This document shows positions 26,450 through 36,562 of a stretch of DNA of 40,747 nucleotides, in pieces. Positions within the stretch are counted from its first letter, which is position 1; each line of letters begins with the position of its first letter. The translations under genes were made by a program, and so were the position numbers. The stretch is from Marivita sp. (GTDB lineage: Bacteria; Pseudomonadota; Alphaproteobacteria; Rhodobacterales; Rhodobacteraceae). Below the pieces are notes generated by a model. That model was given only the letters and a program-made list of their open reading frames with translations, was not told the origin of the DNA and did not search any database. The stretch covers positions 1-40,747 of the forward strand of contig NZ_JAIPUT010000041.1 of assembly GCF_020055635.1 (NCBI RefSeq), given 5' to 3'.

Positions 26450-28624
26450 CTATTCCTCGCCGTGGGTCAACTTTGGCACGTCCGACGCGCCCGCCGATCC
26501 CCGGCCCGAAAGCGACGGGTTCTCCATGAAGAACCGGTGGCAGTTGAAGGCAAATTCGCCCTCGTCCCAGGTGGTGCGCTCGAAATAGCCGCTGGGCTGC
26601 ATGATCCAGCTTTGGGCCACGTCGGCGAGGTTCGCCGCCATGATCTGGCTGACGATCTGAGCCTTGACGGTGGCGTTCTCGATCTCGACCAGTGTCTCGA
26701 CGCGGCGGTTCAGGTTGCGCCCCATCCAGTCTGCCGAGGACATGAACACGCGGGCCTTCTTGTGCGGCAGCCCATAGCCGTTGCCGAAGCAGATGATCCG
26801 CGAATGTTCGAGAAACCGCCCGATGATGGATTTGACGCGGATGTTCTCGCTCAGATCCTTCACACCGGGCCTCAGGCCGCAGATGCCCCGGATCACGCAG
26901 TCGATCTGCACCCCGGCCTGCGACGCGGCATAAAGCGCGTCGATCATGTCGGGTTCGATCAGCGAATTCATCTTGAGCCAGATATGCGCCGGTTTGCCTG
27001 CCTTTGCGTGAGCCACCTCGCGCTCGATCATCTCGAGCATCCTGGGTTTCAGCGAATGCGGAGAGATCGCGAGGTTTTCCAAACCGTCCGGAAGCGCATA
27101 GCCCGACAGGTAGTTGAAGACCTTGGTCGCATCGCGCCCAAGCGCCGCGTCACAGGTGAACAGGCTCAGATCGGTATAGATCGTGGCCGTGATCGGGTGG
27201 TAATTGCCGGTGCCGTAATGCGTGTAGGTCACCAGCCGGTCGCCCTCGCGGCGCACCACGATGGAAATCTTGGCGTGGGTCTTCCAGTCGAGAAAGCCGT
27301 AGACCACATGGGCGCCCGCGCGTTCAAGACGCCGCGACTGGCGGATGTTGGCGGCCTCGTCGAAGCGTGCCTTCAACTCGACCAGCGCGGTCACGGACTT
27401 GCCATCTTCCGCCGCTTCGCAAAGCGCCGCGACGATGGGCGACTGGCGTGACGTGCGATAGAGTGTCTGCTTGATCGCCACCACATCCGGATCGCGCGCC
27501 GCCTGCGCCAGGAAGCGGACCACCATGTCGAAGGTTTCGTAGGGGTGGTGCAGCAGCATGTCCTTCTGGCGGATCGCGGCGAACATGTCGCCGTCATGGT
27601 CCTGAACCCGTTCCGGCACGCGGGGCGCAAAGCTTGACCAGAGCAGATCCGGGCGGCTGTCCAGAACCAGTTCCTTGAGGTCGGCCACGCCGATCATTCC
27701 GGCCAGTTCGATCACGTCGGCGCCGCTGACACGCAATTCGCGCATCACGATGTCGAGCAGCCCCTTGGGTGCCCCGATCGAGATCGTCAGGCGCACCACC
27801 TCGCCGCGCCGCCGCCGTTTCAGCGCCACCTCGAATTCGCGCACCAGGTCCTCGGCCTCTTCCTCGACCTCGATATCGCTGTCGCGCAGCACCCGGAACC
27901 CGAAATGGTCGCGCAGCTTGTAGCCCGGAAAAAGCCGGTCCAGATGCAGCAGCAGCACGTCTTCCAGCAGAATGAACCGATGCGCGCCGCTGTCCGCGGG
28001 CAGGGCGATGAACCGCTCGACCTGCGCGGGGATCGGCAGCAGCGCCTGCAACGGCGCCTTGTCCTTGCGCCGCTCCAGCTGCAACGCCAGGCAATACCCC
28101 ATGTTTGCGATGAACGGGAACGGATGCGCCGGGTCGATCGCCAGCGGCGACAACACCGGAAAAACCATGTTGAGGAACACTTCCTCGAGATGCGTCAGGT
28201 CGGCCTCGGTCAGCCCGTCGCGGGTCAGGACCGAGATGTTTTCGGCCTCCATGCGGTCACGCAGATCGCCCAGAACGCGCTGTTGCGAGGCCATCAGCTT
28301 GCGCGCGTCCTCGTTGATCAGCACCAGCTGTTCCGCCGGGGTCAGCCCGTCGGCGGCCGGGGTCGTGTTGCCCGCCTGTGCCAGTTCGCGCAGACCGGCC
28401 ACGCGCACGGTGTAGAATTCATCGAGGTTGGCCGCCGAGATCGACAGGAAGCGCAGCCGCTCGAGCAGTGGCACGCGCGGGTTCTCGGCCTCTTCCAGCA
28501 CCCGCCAGTTGAAGCCCAGCCAGGACAACTCGCGGTTCACGAAACGGCGTGGTCCACTCAGGTCGAGCTCGCTGAGATCGGTCGGGTCGGGGCGGGGGGC
28601 GTGCAGAAAGTCGGCGCTGTTCAT
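26450..28624 (-). CDS. ppk1: Polyphosphate kinase
   Basis: This 724-residue protein starts at ATG 28624; an ATG six bases upstream is possible, but AAGGG is better spaced for the second. All four PPK1 domains are present: N domain (RFVNRELSWLGFNWRVLEEA), head domain, and two phospholipase-D-like C domains. The autophosphorylated histidine is His450 in DWKTHAKISIVVRR, followed by YTHYGTGNYHPITA. HPYETFDMVV and VAIKQTLYRTS are intact. It makes polyphosphate from ATP at the membrane. It lies 67 bases downstream of hda on the same strand, probably one transcript with the AI-2E permease gene. Confidence 0.96.
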   Translation of the reverse strand: MNSADFLHAPRPDPTDLSELDLSGPRRFVNRELSWLGFNWRVLEEAENPRVPLLERLRFLSISAANLDEFYTVRVAGLRELAQAGNTTPAADGLTPAEQLVLINEDARKLMASQQRVLGDLRDRMEAENISVLTRDGLTEADLTHLEEVFLNMVFPVLSPLAIDPAHPFPFIANMGYCLALQLERRKDKAPLQALLPIPAQVERFIALPADSGAHRFILLEDVLLLHLDRLFPGYKLRDHFGFRVLRDSDIEVEEEAEDLVREFEVALKRRRRGEVVRLTISIGAPKGLLDIVMRELRVSGADVIELAGMIGVADLKELVLDSRPDLLWSSFAPRVPERVQDHDGDMFAAIRQKDMLLHHPYETFDMVVRFLAQAARDPDVVAIKQTLYRTSRQSPIVAALCEAAEDGKSVTALVELKARFDEAANIRQSRRLERAGAHVVYGFLDWKTHAKISIVVRREGDRLVTYTHYGTGNYHPITATIYTDLSLFTCDAALGRDATKVFNYLSGYALPDGLENLAISPHSLKPRMLEMIEREVAHAKAGKPAHIWLKMNSLIEPDMIDALYAASQAGVQIDCVIRGICGLRPGVKDLSENIRVKSIIGRFLEHSRIICFGNGYGLPHKKARVFMSSADWMGRNLNRRVETLVEIENATVKAQIVSQIMAANLADVAQSWIMQPSGYFERTTWDEGEFAFNCHRFFMENPSLSGRGSAGASDVPKLTHGEE

Positions 28625-28691
28625 GGGCATCCCTTAGCGGTGGCACGTGACGGATTGGTGACAGCCCGCAGGGCGATGTCACTCCAGGTCT

Positions 28692-29387
28692 TCAGTCTGT
28701 CGCATTTTCTTCGGGAAATTCAAGCTCGGCCAAGGCCGTCCGCGCCAGATTGCGGGTCACCCCCTTGGGTGTGCCCAGGGCTTCGGTGTCAAGATGCGCG
28801 ACAACCTGTCCGGCGGCTTCGAAGGAACGTGGCATCCAGCGCACGAGATAGGGGATCACGTCGGCCATCGGCACGATCTGCCGGTCGGCAAACAGCTTGG
28901 CCAGAACCGCCGACAGCAGCATGTCGTCCGGCGGCACCATCCGCGCCACGGTTGTCCCCGCCATGCGGCTTGCGAGATCCGGCAGGCGCAATGCCCAGAG
29001 TGTCGGCGCACGTGTCGCGGTCAGAAGCATCGAATGCCCGTTCGCCAGCACGAGGTTGTGCAGGTGAAACAGCGCCTGCTCGGTTTCGGCATCGCCGGCG
29101 ATCCGCTCCACGTCCTCGACGCAGATCGCGGTCTCGGCCAGGGTGGGAATGTCCGCCGTCGCCACGTCGCACGCCGCGATCATCCGCGCGCCACTTTCGG
29201 TGCACCAGACATGCGCCAGATGCGTCTTGCCCGATCCGTGCGGCCCCACCAGCACCAGCTTGCCATTCGGCCAGTGCGGCCAGGTGTCCACCAGTCCCAG
29301 CGCCACGGCGTTGCTTTCGGTGATGTAAAAGTCCCCCCGGCCCAGCGCGGGGCGCGCCGGAAGATCGAATTTCATCTGAACGGGCAT
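28692..29387 (-). CDS. hda: Hda/DnaA-related AAA+ protein
   Basis: This 231-residue single AAA+ domain is related to DnaA. It begins with QMKFDLP (Gln4), a beta-clamp-binding type motif as expected for Hda, then Walker A GPHGSGKT (48-55), a Walker B-like AICVEDVE (87-94) and sensor 1 around LLTATRAP. The DnaA DNA-binding domain is absent. In E. coli and Caulobacter, Hda with the DNA-loaded clamp makes DnaA hydrolyse ATP and so prevents re-initiation. The start is taken as ATG 29387, which overlaps the permease stop (TGATG); a GTG directly before it would add one residue. Hda, permease and ppk1 form one cluster. Confidence 0.9.
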   Translation of the reverse strand: MPVQMKFDLPARPALGRGDFYITESNAVALGLVDTWPHWPNGKLVLVGPHGSGKTHLAHVWCTESGARMIAACDVATADIPTLAETAICVEDVERIAGDAETEQALFHLHNLVLANGHSMLLTATRAPTLWALRLPDLASRMAGTTVARMVPPDDMLLSAVLAKLFADRQIVPMADVIPYLVRWMPRSFEAAGQVVAHLDTEALGTPKGVTRNLARTALAELEFPEENATD

Positions 29388-30454
29388 CACTCCGGGTCCT
29401 GATCACTCAGCCCGCGATAGAGGCGGCTTTGCACATATTGTTGCGTGGCGAAGCGGGCGATCACCCCGAGGGCCGCGGCCACCGGCACCGCGACGAGCAT
29501 CCCGACGAAGCCGAAGATCGTGCCGAAGATCGACAGCGCGAGGATCAGCCAGACCGGATGCAGCCCCACCGAGGAGCCGACCAGTTTCGGCGTCAGCACG
29601 TTGCCCTCGATCACCTGGCCCAGCACGAACACGCCCGCCACCAGACCGATGGACAGCCAGTCGCCCCAGAACTGGAACAGCGCCAGCCCGATGGCCAAGG
29701 CCCCGCCGATCAGCGCGCCGAGGTAGGGAATGAAGGTCACAAGCCCCGCGACAAAGCCCACCACGAGGCCGAATTGCAGCCCGATCAGCATCAGCGCCAC
29801 CGCGTAATAGGTGCCCAGGATGATGCAGACGGTGCCCATGCCGCGGATGAAGCTGGCCAGCGTCCTGTCGATGTCGCGCGCCAGCTTGCGGATCGTCGGC
29901 GCGTGATCGCGCGGCAACAGATCGTCGATCCGCGCCACCATCCTGTCCCAGTCAAGCAGCAGGTAGACCGCCACCACAGGCACGATCACGAACAGCATCA
30001 CGATGTTGAGGATGCCTGCCGCCGAACTCAGCACCGTATTGAGAAGCTCGCCGCCCTTCGACTGGATGGTTTCTCCGACCGACACCAGCGACCGCCGCAA
30101 CGGGCTGTCGGCGTCCATCACCTCGGGAAAGCGCTCGATCAGGAAATCGCGCAGATTGGCGAAGAGCGTCGGCGCGGTGTCAAACAGGCCAACCGCCTGA
30201 GTGACCAGCGACGGAATCACCCACAGGAGCAGCAGCACAAAGGCCACGATGCCCACCACCGTGATGACGGCGGTTGCCATGACACGCGACAACCCGGCCC
30301 GTTCAAGCCGATCCGCGACCGGGTCAAGGAAATAGGCAATCGCACCGCCCAGCACGAAGGGCAGAAGGACGTCGCCCAGAAACCACAGCACAACCGCAAA
30401 GGCCGCCGCTGCAATCCCCCAGTATTTGACTTGCTCCCGTGCCGGAAGTGCCAT
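29387..30454 (-). CDS. AI-2E transporter family (PerM/TqsA) permease
   Basis: This 355-residue protein starts at ATG 30454 ([13 protein letters not shown]). About eight membrane segments match the family, with the conserved [21 protein letters not shown] early, a soluble region (about 125-195), and the [23 protein letters not shown] and [24 protein letters not shown] blocks in the second half. Members export autoinducer-2 or, in other bacteria, drive Na+/H+ exchange; conserved placement before hda in this group suggests a general membrane role, which is inference. The frame continues upstream to 30697, but those codons have no family match. Its stop overlaps the hda start. Confidence 0.9.
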   Translation of the reverse strand: MALPAREQVKYWGIAAAAFAVVLWFLGDVLLPFVLGGAIAYFLDPVADRLERAGLSRVMATAVITVVGIVAFVLLLLWVIPSLVTQAVGLFDTAPTLFANLRDFLIERFPEVMDADSPLRRSLVSVGETIQSKGGELLNTVLSSAAGILNIVMLFVIVPVVAVYLLLDWDRMVARIDDLLPRDHAPTIRKLARDIDRTLASFIRGMGTVCIILGTYYAVALMLIGLQFGLVVGFVAGLVTFIPYLGALIGGALAIGLALFQFWGDWLSIGLVAGVFVLGQVIEGNVLTPKLVGSSVGLHPVWLILALSIFGTIFGFVGMLVAVPVAAALGVIARFATQQYVQSRLYRGLSDQDPE

Positions 30455-30741
30455 GCCACAGCCGCCCTTATGATACGGCCCCTTCATCGCTTGTGTCGGA
30501 CAGGGTTTCAAGAGCAACACGCAAGCCGCGCGTTGTGACAACGCATCGCCGTTCCGCGCCGATACAAGAAACGGCCTGCGTCGGTCCGCGGCCGCACCAT
30601 GTCCGCCGCTGGCCCGGGGCCCCGCATCGTGCGCTTCGTGCCGGCGTTTTTCCCGGTCCAGGGCATGGCACGCAGCGCCGCACTTGCCCGGCCCCAATCA
30701 ACCCGATAGGAGGGTCAAAACCCAACACACGAGACCTGAAC
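30455..30741. other. Divergent intergenic region, AI-2E permease / proS
   Basis: I see no gene in these 287 bases. They must hold the two outward promoters. A 13-base inverted repeat CGTTGTGACAACG (30531-30543) is the only symmetric element noticed. GGAGGG near 30710 is too far from the proS ATG to be its ribosome site. Confidence 0.35.
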
Positions 30742-32085
30742 ATGCGTCTGTCCCGCTATTTCCTGCCCGTTCTCAAAGAAACCCCGTCCGAGGCCCAGAT
30801 CGTCAGCCACCGGCTGATGCTGCGCGCCGGCATGATCAAGCAGGCCAGCGCCGGCATCTATTCCTGGCTGCCGCTGGGCTACCGGGTGCTGCGCAACATC
30901 GAACAGATCGTGCACGAGGAACAGGCGCGCGCAGGCCATATCCCGATGCTGATGCCGACGCTGCAATCGGCGGATCTGTGGAAGGAATCCGGCCGGTATG
31001 ATGCCTACGGGCCGGAAATGCTGCGGATCGAAGACCGTCACGGGCGCGACATGCTGTACGGCCCCACCAACGAAGAGCTGATTACGGACATCTTCCGCTC
31101 CCATGTCGGCAGCTACAAGGACCTGCCGCTGACGCTCTATCACATCCAGTGGAAATTCCGCGACGAGATCCGCCCGCGCTTTGGCGTGATGCGGGGCCGC
31201 GAGTTCCTGATGAAGGACGGCTACAATTTCGACCTGACCAAGGAAGACGCGCTGCACGCCTACAACCGTCACCTTGTCAGCTACCTGCGCACCTACGAAC
31301 GGATGGGGCTTCAGGCGATCCCGATGCGCGCCGATTCAGGCCCCATCGGCGGCGACGACACGCATGAATTCCTCGTGCTGGCGGAAACCGGTGAATCCGA
31401 GGTGTTCTATGACAGCGAGATCACCGACCTGAAATTCGGCGACCGCGCCATCGACTATGATGACAAGGCCGAGTGTCAGGCGGTGCTGGAAGAGTTCACC
31501 TCGCGCTATGCCCGTACCGACGAAACCCATGACGAGGCCGAGTTCGCCAAGGTGCCCGAAGAGCGCCGCCGCACCGCGCGGGGCATCGAAGTGGGGCAGA
31601 TATTCTATTTCGGCACCAAGTATTCCGACGCGATGGGCGCGACCGTGGCCGATGCGGATGGCAACCGCGTGCCGGTCCATATGGGTAGCCACGGCATCGG
31701 CGTCAGCCGCCTTCTCGGCGCGATCATCGAAGCCAGCCACGACGACAAGGGCATCATCTGGCCCGAAGGTGTCACGCCCTTCCATTGCGGCATCGTCAAT
31801 CTCAAGCAGGGCGATGAAGAGGCCGATACTGCCTGCCAGTCGCTCTATGACAGCCTGACGTCGCTGGGGCTCGATCCGCTCTACGACGACCGGAACGAAA
31901 GGGCCGGGGCAAAATTCGCCACGATGGACCTGATCGGCCTGCCATGGCGCATCACCGTCGGGCCGCGCGGGCTCAAGAACGGCGTGGTCGAACTGACGTC
32001 GCGCCGCACCGGCGAGAGTGAGGAACTGCCCCCGCACGAGGCAATCGAGCGGGTTGCGGCGATTTACGGCAAGGTCAGCGCCTGA
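30742..32085 (+). CDS. proS: Prolyl-tRNA synthetase, short type without editing insert
   Basis: This is 447 residues from ATG 30742 ([19 protein letters not shown]). The class II core is complete: motif 1 around [20 protein letters not shown], motif 2 in [21 protein letters not shown] and motif 3 in [16 protein letters not shown], with a C-terminal anticodon-binding domain (about 345-440). The roughly 180-residue INS domain that edits Ala-tRNA(Pro) in E. coli ProRS is missing, as is usual in alphaproteobacteria, which rely on a free-standing editing protein (ProXp-ala/YbaK-like) instead. No such protein is encoded in the window. No strong ribosome site precedes the ATG. Confidence 0.96.
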   Translation: MRLSRYFLPVLKETPSEAQIVSHRLMLRAGMIKQASAGIYSWLPLGYRVLRNIEQIVHEEQARAGHIPMLMPTLQSADLWKESGRYDAYGPEMLRIEDRHGRDMLYGPTNEELITDIFRSHVGSYKDLPLTLYHIQWKFRDEIRPRFGVMRGREFLMKDGYNFDLTKEDALHAYNRHLVSYLRTYERMGLQAIPMRADSGPIGGDDTHEFLVLAETGESEVFYDSEITDLKFGDRAIDYDDKAECQAVLEEFTSRYARTDETHDEAEFAKVPEERRRTARGIEVGQIFYFGTKYSDAMGATVADADGNRVPVHMGSHGIGVSRLLGAIIEASHDDKGIIWPEGVTPFHCGIVNLKQGDEEADTACQSLYDSLTSLGLDPLYDDRNERAGAKFATMDLIGLPWRITVGPRGLKNGVVELTSRRTGESEELPPHEAIERVAAIYGKVSA

Positions 32086-32128
32086 GCCGCCCTTGCGGGA
32101 CAACCATCGCATTTGCTAGCCAGAGGGC

Positions 32129-33067
32129 ATGAACCGCCTTCTGGCTCTTTTGATCGGGCTGTGGTCCGCGACCCCGGTTGCGGCCTCCGATCCCGTGACG
32201 TTTTTCGGGGCATGGGCCCGCGCCGAAGGGGCCGAAGCCACCGCGATGCGCGTTCTCCTTGACGGCGCTCCGGTTCACGGCAGCAACGCCGACCGACCCG
32301 TCGATCTGGCGTCGAACTCCAAGGCGATCACAGCGCTCTGCGTTCTGAGCCTTGTCGACGAGGGTGCGCTGAGATGGGACACCACGCTGAGCGAGGCGCT
32401 GAGGCAGGACGCGCCGCCTGCCACTCTTGCCGAGCTTGTCACCCACAGCGCCGGGATCGGGCGGGACAGCACCCAACTTCGGATGGGATTCTGGCTGAAC
32501 GAGGATCAGCCGCGCCACGCCCATGTCACTGACCTCGTTCTGAACCGCAGCAACCAGCGTGGCACGCGGGGGCAGTTTGCCTACAGCAACGAGAACTACG
32601 CGCTGCTGGGCCGGATCATCGAACTGACAACCGGTGGCGCTTACGAAACCGCCTGCCGCCGACGGGTGCTTGAACCTGCTGGCGTGTCCGGCGCGTTGTC
32701 GCCGCGCTTTGCCGCCTTTGCGGCCTGGGGCGGCTGGCGCATGTCCATGGCGGACCATGCGGCGCTGCTCTGGCACTGGTTCGGGCCGGAAGGGCGGGTC
32801 GGGCGTGATCCGCTGGCCCTGCCGCATATTGCGCGGGCAGGGGACAGTTACTACGGGCTGGGAATGAACTATGTCGAGGACGGGGCGGGGTTGCGCATGT
32901 CTCATGCCGGCGCGATCGCGATTCCGTTCGGACCCAAGACGGGGGCGTTCGCCGTGGTCTATCCGTTCGGCGCCGTGGCGGCGATGGGTTATGACGTGGC
33001 GGTGGCCGACCCGGGGCGGTTCAAGGCGCTGTCGGACGGCTTGGCGACCGTTCTCCGCGCGCCCTGA
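32129..33067 (+). CDS. Secreted serine hydrolase, class C beta-lactamase fold
   Basis: This 312-residue protein has a signal peptide (about 1-19, cleavage near VAAS). The three active-site elements of the PF00144 family are present: SNSK (Ser62 and Lys65), YSN (Tyr152) and HAG (His259) in place of KTG. It is shorter than AmpC and lacks its inserts, so a peptidase or esterase acting on peptidoglycan or small esters is more likely than antibiotic resistance. It lies 43 bases after proS on the same strand and may be cotranscribed. A GTCGAC palindrome pair follows the stop. Confidence 0.87.
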   Translation: MNRLLALLIGLWSATPVAASDPVTFFGAWARAEGAEATAMRVLLDGAPVHGSNADRPVDLASNSKAITALCVLSLVDEGALRWDTTLSEALRQDAPPATLAELVTHSAGIGRDSTQLRMGFWLNEDQPRHAHVTDLVLNRSNQRGTRGQFAYSNENYALLGRIIELTTGGAYETACRRRVLEPAGVSGALSPRFAAFAAWGGWRMSMADHAALLWHWFGPEGRVGRDPLALPHIARAGDSYYGLGMNYVEDGAGLRMSHAGAIAIPFGPKTGAFAVVYPFGAVAAMGYDVAVADPGRFKALSDGLATVLRAP

Positions 33068-33078
33068 GCCCAAGCGCC

Positions 33079-33120
33079 GTTTGCGTCGACGCAAACACCC
33101 GGATGCGTCGACGCATCCGG
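33079..33120. repeat. Pair of perfect GTCGAC-centred palindromes
   Basis: Perfect inverted repeats at 33079-33096 (18 bases, arm GTTTGC) and 33099-33120 (22 bases, arm CCGGATGC) lie two bases apart in the 60-base convergent gap, ending 7 bases before the glmM stop. The arms of the second recur in the imperfect copy at 3774-3793. Confidence 0.85.
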
Positions 33121-33127
33121 CACCCGG

Positions 33128-34471
33128 TCAGACCGACGCGCTGACCTCGGCCACGATGCCGTCCACCACCTCGAGCAGCAGCACCTCGTCCTCGCATTCC
33201 GCCATCACGCGGATCAACGGCTCGGTGCCCGACTTGCGGATCAGCAGGCGGCCCTTGCCGTTCAACCGTGCCTCTGCATCCGCAATCGCCGATTTCACGC
33301 TGGCCACCTCAAGCGGTGCCACTGACGGATCATAGCGCACGTTCTTGAGCAGTTGCGGCACCGGTTCGAAACTCCGCGCCAGCGCGCTGGCCGGTTGCCC
33401 GGTGCGGCACATCTCGCCCAGGAATTGCAGCCCCGCCATCAGCCCGTCGCCGGTGGTGGCGTAATCCGTCATCACGATATGGCCCGATTGTTCCCCGCCC
33501 AGGTTCCAGCCGCCGCGGCGCATCGCCTCGACCACGTAGCGGTCGCCGACGCCGGTGCGTTCAAGCCGCAGGCCACGGTTCTGCAGGAACCGCTCCAGCC
33601 CCAGATTGGACATCACCGTCGCCACCAGCACACCGTCGCGCAGGCGCTGCTCGTCAGCCCAGCGGGCTGCCATCAGGGCCATGATCTGGTCGCCATCGGC
33701 GACCTGTCCGGTCTCGTCGATCAGGATCACCCGGTCGGCATCGCCGTCAAGGCAGATGCCCACATCGGCCCCGTGCGACACGACCGCCGCCGCCGCGAGC
33801 TGCGGATGGGTCGACCCGCAGCCCTTGTTGATGTTGGTGCCGTCCGGGCTCACGCCCAGCGGAATGACATCCGCGCCAAGTTCCCACAGCACCTCGGGCG
33901 CGGCCTTGTAGGCGGCGCCATTTGCGCAATCGACCACCACCTTGAGCCCGTCAAGCCGCATGCCCGCCGGAAAGGTCGACTTCACGCGCTCCTGGTAGCG
34001 GAACCGCCCGTCGTCGATCCTCCTGGCGCGGCCGATACTCTCGGCTGCCGAGGGTGCGACGCCGGAGTCGATGAGAACCTCGATCTCGGCCTCGTCCGCA
34101 TCCGACAGCTTGAACCCGTCCGGGCCGAAGAACTTGATCCCGTTATCCTGAGCCGGGTTGTGGCTGGCCGAGATCATGATGCCAAGGTCGGCCCGCATCG
34201 ACGGGGTCAGAAGACCCACCGCCGGCGTCGGCACCGGGCCGAGGAGCAGCACGTTCATGCCGGTGGAGGTCAGCCCCGCGGTCAGCGCGTTTTCGAACAT
34301 GTAGCCCGACTGGCGGGTGTCCTTGCCGATCACGACGCGGTGCACACCCTTGGAATCCTGTCGGAAATGGCGCCCGACGGCGGCGCCGATGCGCAACGCC
34401 ATGTCGGCTGTCATCGGGAACGTGTTGGCGGTGCCGCGCACCCCGTCCGTTCCGAAAAGCTTACGACCCAT
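33128..34471 (-). CDS. glmM: Phosphoglucosamine mutase
   Basis: This 447-residue protein starts at ATG 34471 ([13 protein letters not shown]), overlapping the folP end by 11 bases. The phosphoserine loop is MISASHNP with the active Ser103, the metal site is CLDGDADR, the sugar loop is GGEQSGHI, and the phosphate site [14 protein letters not shown] closes the protein. It converts glucosamine-6-phosphate to glucosamine-1-phosphate for peptidoglycan and LPS. It is the last gene of a folB-folP-glmM operon, an order common in alphaproteobacteria and also seen for folP-glmM in E. coli. Confidence 0.97.
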   Translation of the reverse strand: MGRKLFGTDGVRGTANTFPMTADMALRIGAAVGRHFRQDSKGVHRVVIGKDTRQSGYMFENALTAGLTSTGMNVLLLGPVPTPAVGLLTPSMRADLGIMISASHNPAQDNGIKFFGPDGFKLSDADEAEIEVLIDSGVAPSAAESIGRARRIDDGRFRYQERVKSTFPAGMRLDGLKVVVDCANGAAYKAAPEVLWELGADVIPLGVSPDGTNINKGCGSTHPQLAAAAVVSHGADVGICLDGDADRVILIDETGQVADGDQIMALMAARWADEQRLRDGVLVATVMSNLGLERFLQNRGLRLERTGVGDRYVVEAMRRGGWNLGGEQSGHIVMTDYATTGDGLMAGLQFLGEMCRTGQPASALARSFEPVPQLLKNVRYDPSVAPLEVASVKSAIADAEARLNGKGRLLIRKSGTEPLIRVMAECEDEVLLLEVVDGIVAEVSASV

Positions 34472-35480
34472 CTTGATACCCCCACTCGATTGCGCGCCAG
34501 AGCGCCAGGGCCTGACGTGTTTCGGCCACGTCATGCACACGTATGACCTGTACGCCTTGCGACGCGCCATGCAAGGCCACAGAAACCGATCCGGCGAGCC
34601 GTGTGTCCGCTGTGTCAGCTTTGGAAATCGTGCCGATGAATTTCTTCCGCGACGCGCCCAGCAGGATCGGGCATCCCAGCGCGTGGAACAGCGCGATGTC
34701 GCGCAGCAGCGTCAGGTTGTGTTCGAGCGTCTTGCCGAAGCCGATCCCCGGATCCACGAGAATGCGGTCGCGCGGAATCCCTGCCGTCTCGAGCGCCGCC
34801 ACACGGGCCTCGAGGAAATCGTAGACGTCCAGCCGCACATCGTCATAGCGCGGAGCGTGCTGCATGGTCTGTGGATCGCCTTGGGCATGCATCACGCAGA
34901 CCGGCAGATCCTGCGCCGCGCAGAAGCGCGCCAGATCGGGGTCATGGGTAAAGCCGGACACGTCATTGACCAGCGCCGCCCCGGCCGTGACCGCCGCTTC
35001 GGCCACCGGGGTCTTGCGCGTGTCGATGGACACCGGAACCCCAAGCCCTGCGGCAATGGCGGCAATCGGGCCTTCGATCCGCCGGATTTCCTCGTCGACG
35101 GGAACCGTTTCGGCCCCCGGGCGGGTGCTTTCGCCGCCCACGTCGATCAGGCCAGCGCCGTCCTCTGCCATGCGCCGCGCCTGTGCCACGGCGGCCTCGG
35201 GATCAAGGTAGCGCCCGCCATCCGAGAAACTGTCCGGTGTCACGTTCAGGATGCCCATCAGCGTGACCTGTCCCATGTCGCGCCCCGCGATCGGGGCGCG
35301 CGGCGCGCTGAGCCGCGCGCGCACGACGTCGGGCAGGTGTCTGGCCGAAATCGTCTCGGGCGGGGCATCGCGGCGCAGCACCACCGCTTCGGAGAACCAA
35401 AAGGGGCCGCCCGCGAGGTCGCACGCGTCGGCGGGGCGGGGCACGGCAGAGCGCGGCAGGGGCTTGTAATACGTCGTCAT
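34461..35480 (-). CDS. folP: Dihydropteroate synthase
   Basis: This 339-residue TIM-barrel enzyme joins p-aminobenzoate to dihydropterin pyrophosphate and is the sulfonamide target. Motifs are [54 protein letters not shown] and GASRKKFIG. The first about 65 residues extend beyond the E. coli protein and include a region ([18 protein letters not shown]) often seen in rhodobacterial FolP. It lies 39 bases after folB and overlaps glmM. Confidence 0.96.
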   Translation of the reverse strand: MTTYYKPLPRSAVPRPADACDLAGGPFWFSEAVVLRRDAPPETISARHLPDVVRARLSAPRAPIAGRDMGQVTLMGILNVTPDSFSDGGRYLDPEAAVAQARRMAEDGAGLIDVGGESTRPGAETVPVDEEIRRIEGPIAAIAAGLGVPVSIDTRKTPVAEAAVTAGAALVNDVSGFTHDPDLARFCAAQDLPVCVMHAQGDPQTMQHAPRYDDVRLDVYDFLEARVAALETAGIPRDRILVDPGIGFGKTLEHNLTLLRDIALFHALGCPILLGASRKKFIGTISKADTADTRLAGSVSVALHGASQGVQVIRVHDVAETRQALALWRAIEWGYQDGS

Positions 35481-35519
35481 GGCGCGTCAATGAATCGCAA
35501 TCGCGGTTTTGACAAGCAG

Positions 35520-36446
35520 CTACAGCACGCTTTCGCCGATCGGTCTGTTGCGAACTGAAACATCGCCGCCCTCGGGCGTGTCGGCCCCGATCACCAAAAG
35601 CTCGCAGGCGTCCATTTCCCGCGCGAACCAAAGGGCCACGTCAACCGCGTCGGAGACAGCGGCATCCGGCCCGTCCACCGCATCGAGCACGATCTTCGAA
35701 GGAGCCCAGATGCAGACCTGGGCGTTCTTCATCGCCCAGTCCAGCTCGGTGCGGGTGGCCACGACCTTGCAGCGCGCATCCCGGGCAGCAAGGACCCAGC
35801 CGTTCTGTTCCACCGCAAGCAGGTCGATACGCCGCTGCGCAAGCGGCTGCGCGATGGCGGGGCGGGGCGTGTCGGGCAGGCCAACGCACAGGATCAGCGG
35901 TGCCTCGTCGGCGCTCAGCTGGTCGATCCAGCCAGGCAGATGGGCCGAGCCGATCGCCGTGTTCGACAAGAAGACGATGCGCGGGTGCGGGCGTTCCTGG
36001 CTGGCATCCTGCACCGTGTGGCCCAGGTCACGACGCGACCGCACGATCTCGACGCCCAGAGCGCCGGGGCCGCGATCCAGCTTTTCGATCCGGACAAAAG
36101 CCCGCAGCGCTTGCGGTTCCAGCAGGATCCGTTCGGCAATCCGTTCGGCCAGCGTTTCGAGCAGGTTCAACCGTTCCGCCGCAAGCTCGGCCGCGATGGC
36201 TTCGGTCACGCGGTCATAGGACAGGATGCGGTCCACGTCGTCATCGATATGCCCGACAATCGGCTGAACCTCGACGACGACATTGAAACAGATGCGCTGG
36301 GTTGTTCCGCGCTCGGCCTGGAAGGCGCCGATCTCGACCTCGACGATGTGGTCGCGCAGGGAAATCCGATCGACCGGCGCATCATCTGCCGTGGCGATCG
36401 CCCGTTCGGACGGATGCGCAAAGGCAAGTCGGATTTCAGAACTCAT
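35520..36446 (-). CDS. folB: Dihydroneopterin aldolase fused to a kinase-fold-like domain
   Basis: This is 308 residues from ATG 36446 with GGAGGG upstream, 2.5 times the usual FolB length (about 120). Residues about 25-138 are FolB: EIGAFQAERG with Glu45, LSYDRV with Tyr77 and IEKLDRGPGALGVEI with Lys122 place the three catalytic residues correctly, so aldolase activity on dihydroneopterin is expected. Residues about 155-295 form a second domain that I read as resembling the amino-acid-kinase (AAK) fold: LPGWIDQL, LLAVEQNGWVLAA, IWAPSKIVL and VSDAVDVALWFAREMDACEL parallel AAK blocks, but the glycine-rich nucleotide loops are not conserved (LSNTAIGS, CVGLPDT). It may be a pseudokinase or regulatory domain. 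It is first in folB-folP-glmM. Confidence 0.85.
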   Translation of the reverse strand: MSSEIRLAFAHPSERAIATADDAPVDRISLRDHIVEVEIGAFQAERGTTQRICFNVVVEVQPIVGHIDDDVDRILSYDRVTEAIAAELAAERLNLLETLAERIAERILLEPQALRAFVRIEKLDRGPGALGVEIVRSRRDLGHTVQDASQERPHPRIVFLSNTAIGSAHLPGWIDQLSADEAPLILCVGLPDTPRPAIAQPLAQRRIDLLAVEQNGWVLAARDARCKVVATRTELDWAMKNAQVCIWAPSKIVLDAVDGPDAAVSDAVDVALWFAREMDACELLVIGADTPEGGDVSVRNRPIGESVL

Positions 36447-36499
36447 GGCGCACCCTCCGTCGCGGTCGTTCCCGGGGCTACCAGAGGACGCGGCCAAGG

Positions 36500-36522
36500 A
36501 AAATGCCACGAAGGGGCATTTT
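36500..36522 (-). terminator. Hairpin between the cell wall hydrolase gene and folB
   Basis: Eight-base arms AAAATGCC and GGCATTTT enclose a seven-base loop. On the minus strand the 3' arm ends in a T run, so it can act as a terminator 40 bases beyond the hydrolase stop, separating that gene from the folB operon. Confidence 0.6.
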
Positions 36523-36562
36523 GCATTCCGGTCGCGACATCCTCGGGGTCAATCGCGCCGGG

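Noticed and set aside
30531-30543. Inverted repeat CGTTGTGACAACG between the AI-2E permease gene and proS
   Set aside because: One short symmetric element without a matching known operator or second copy; noted in the region entry only.
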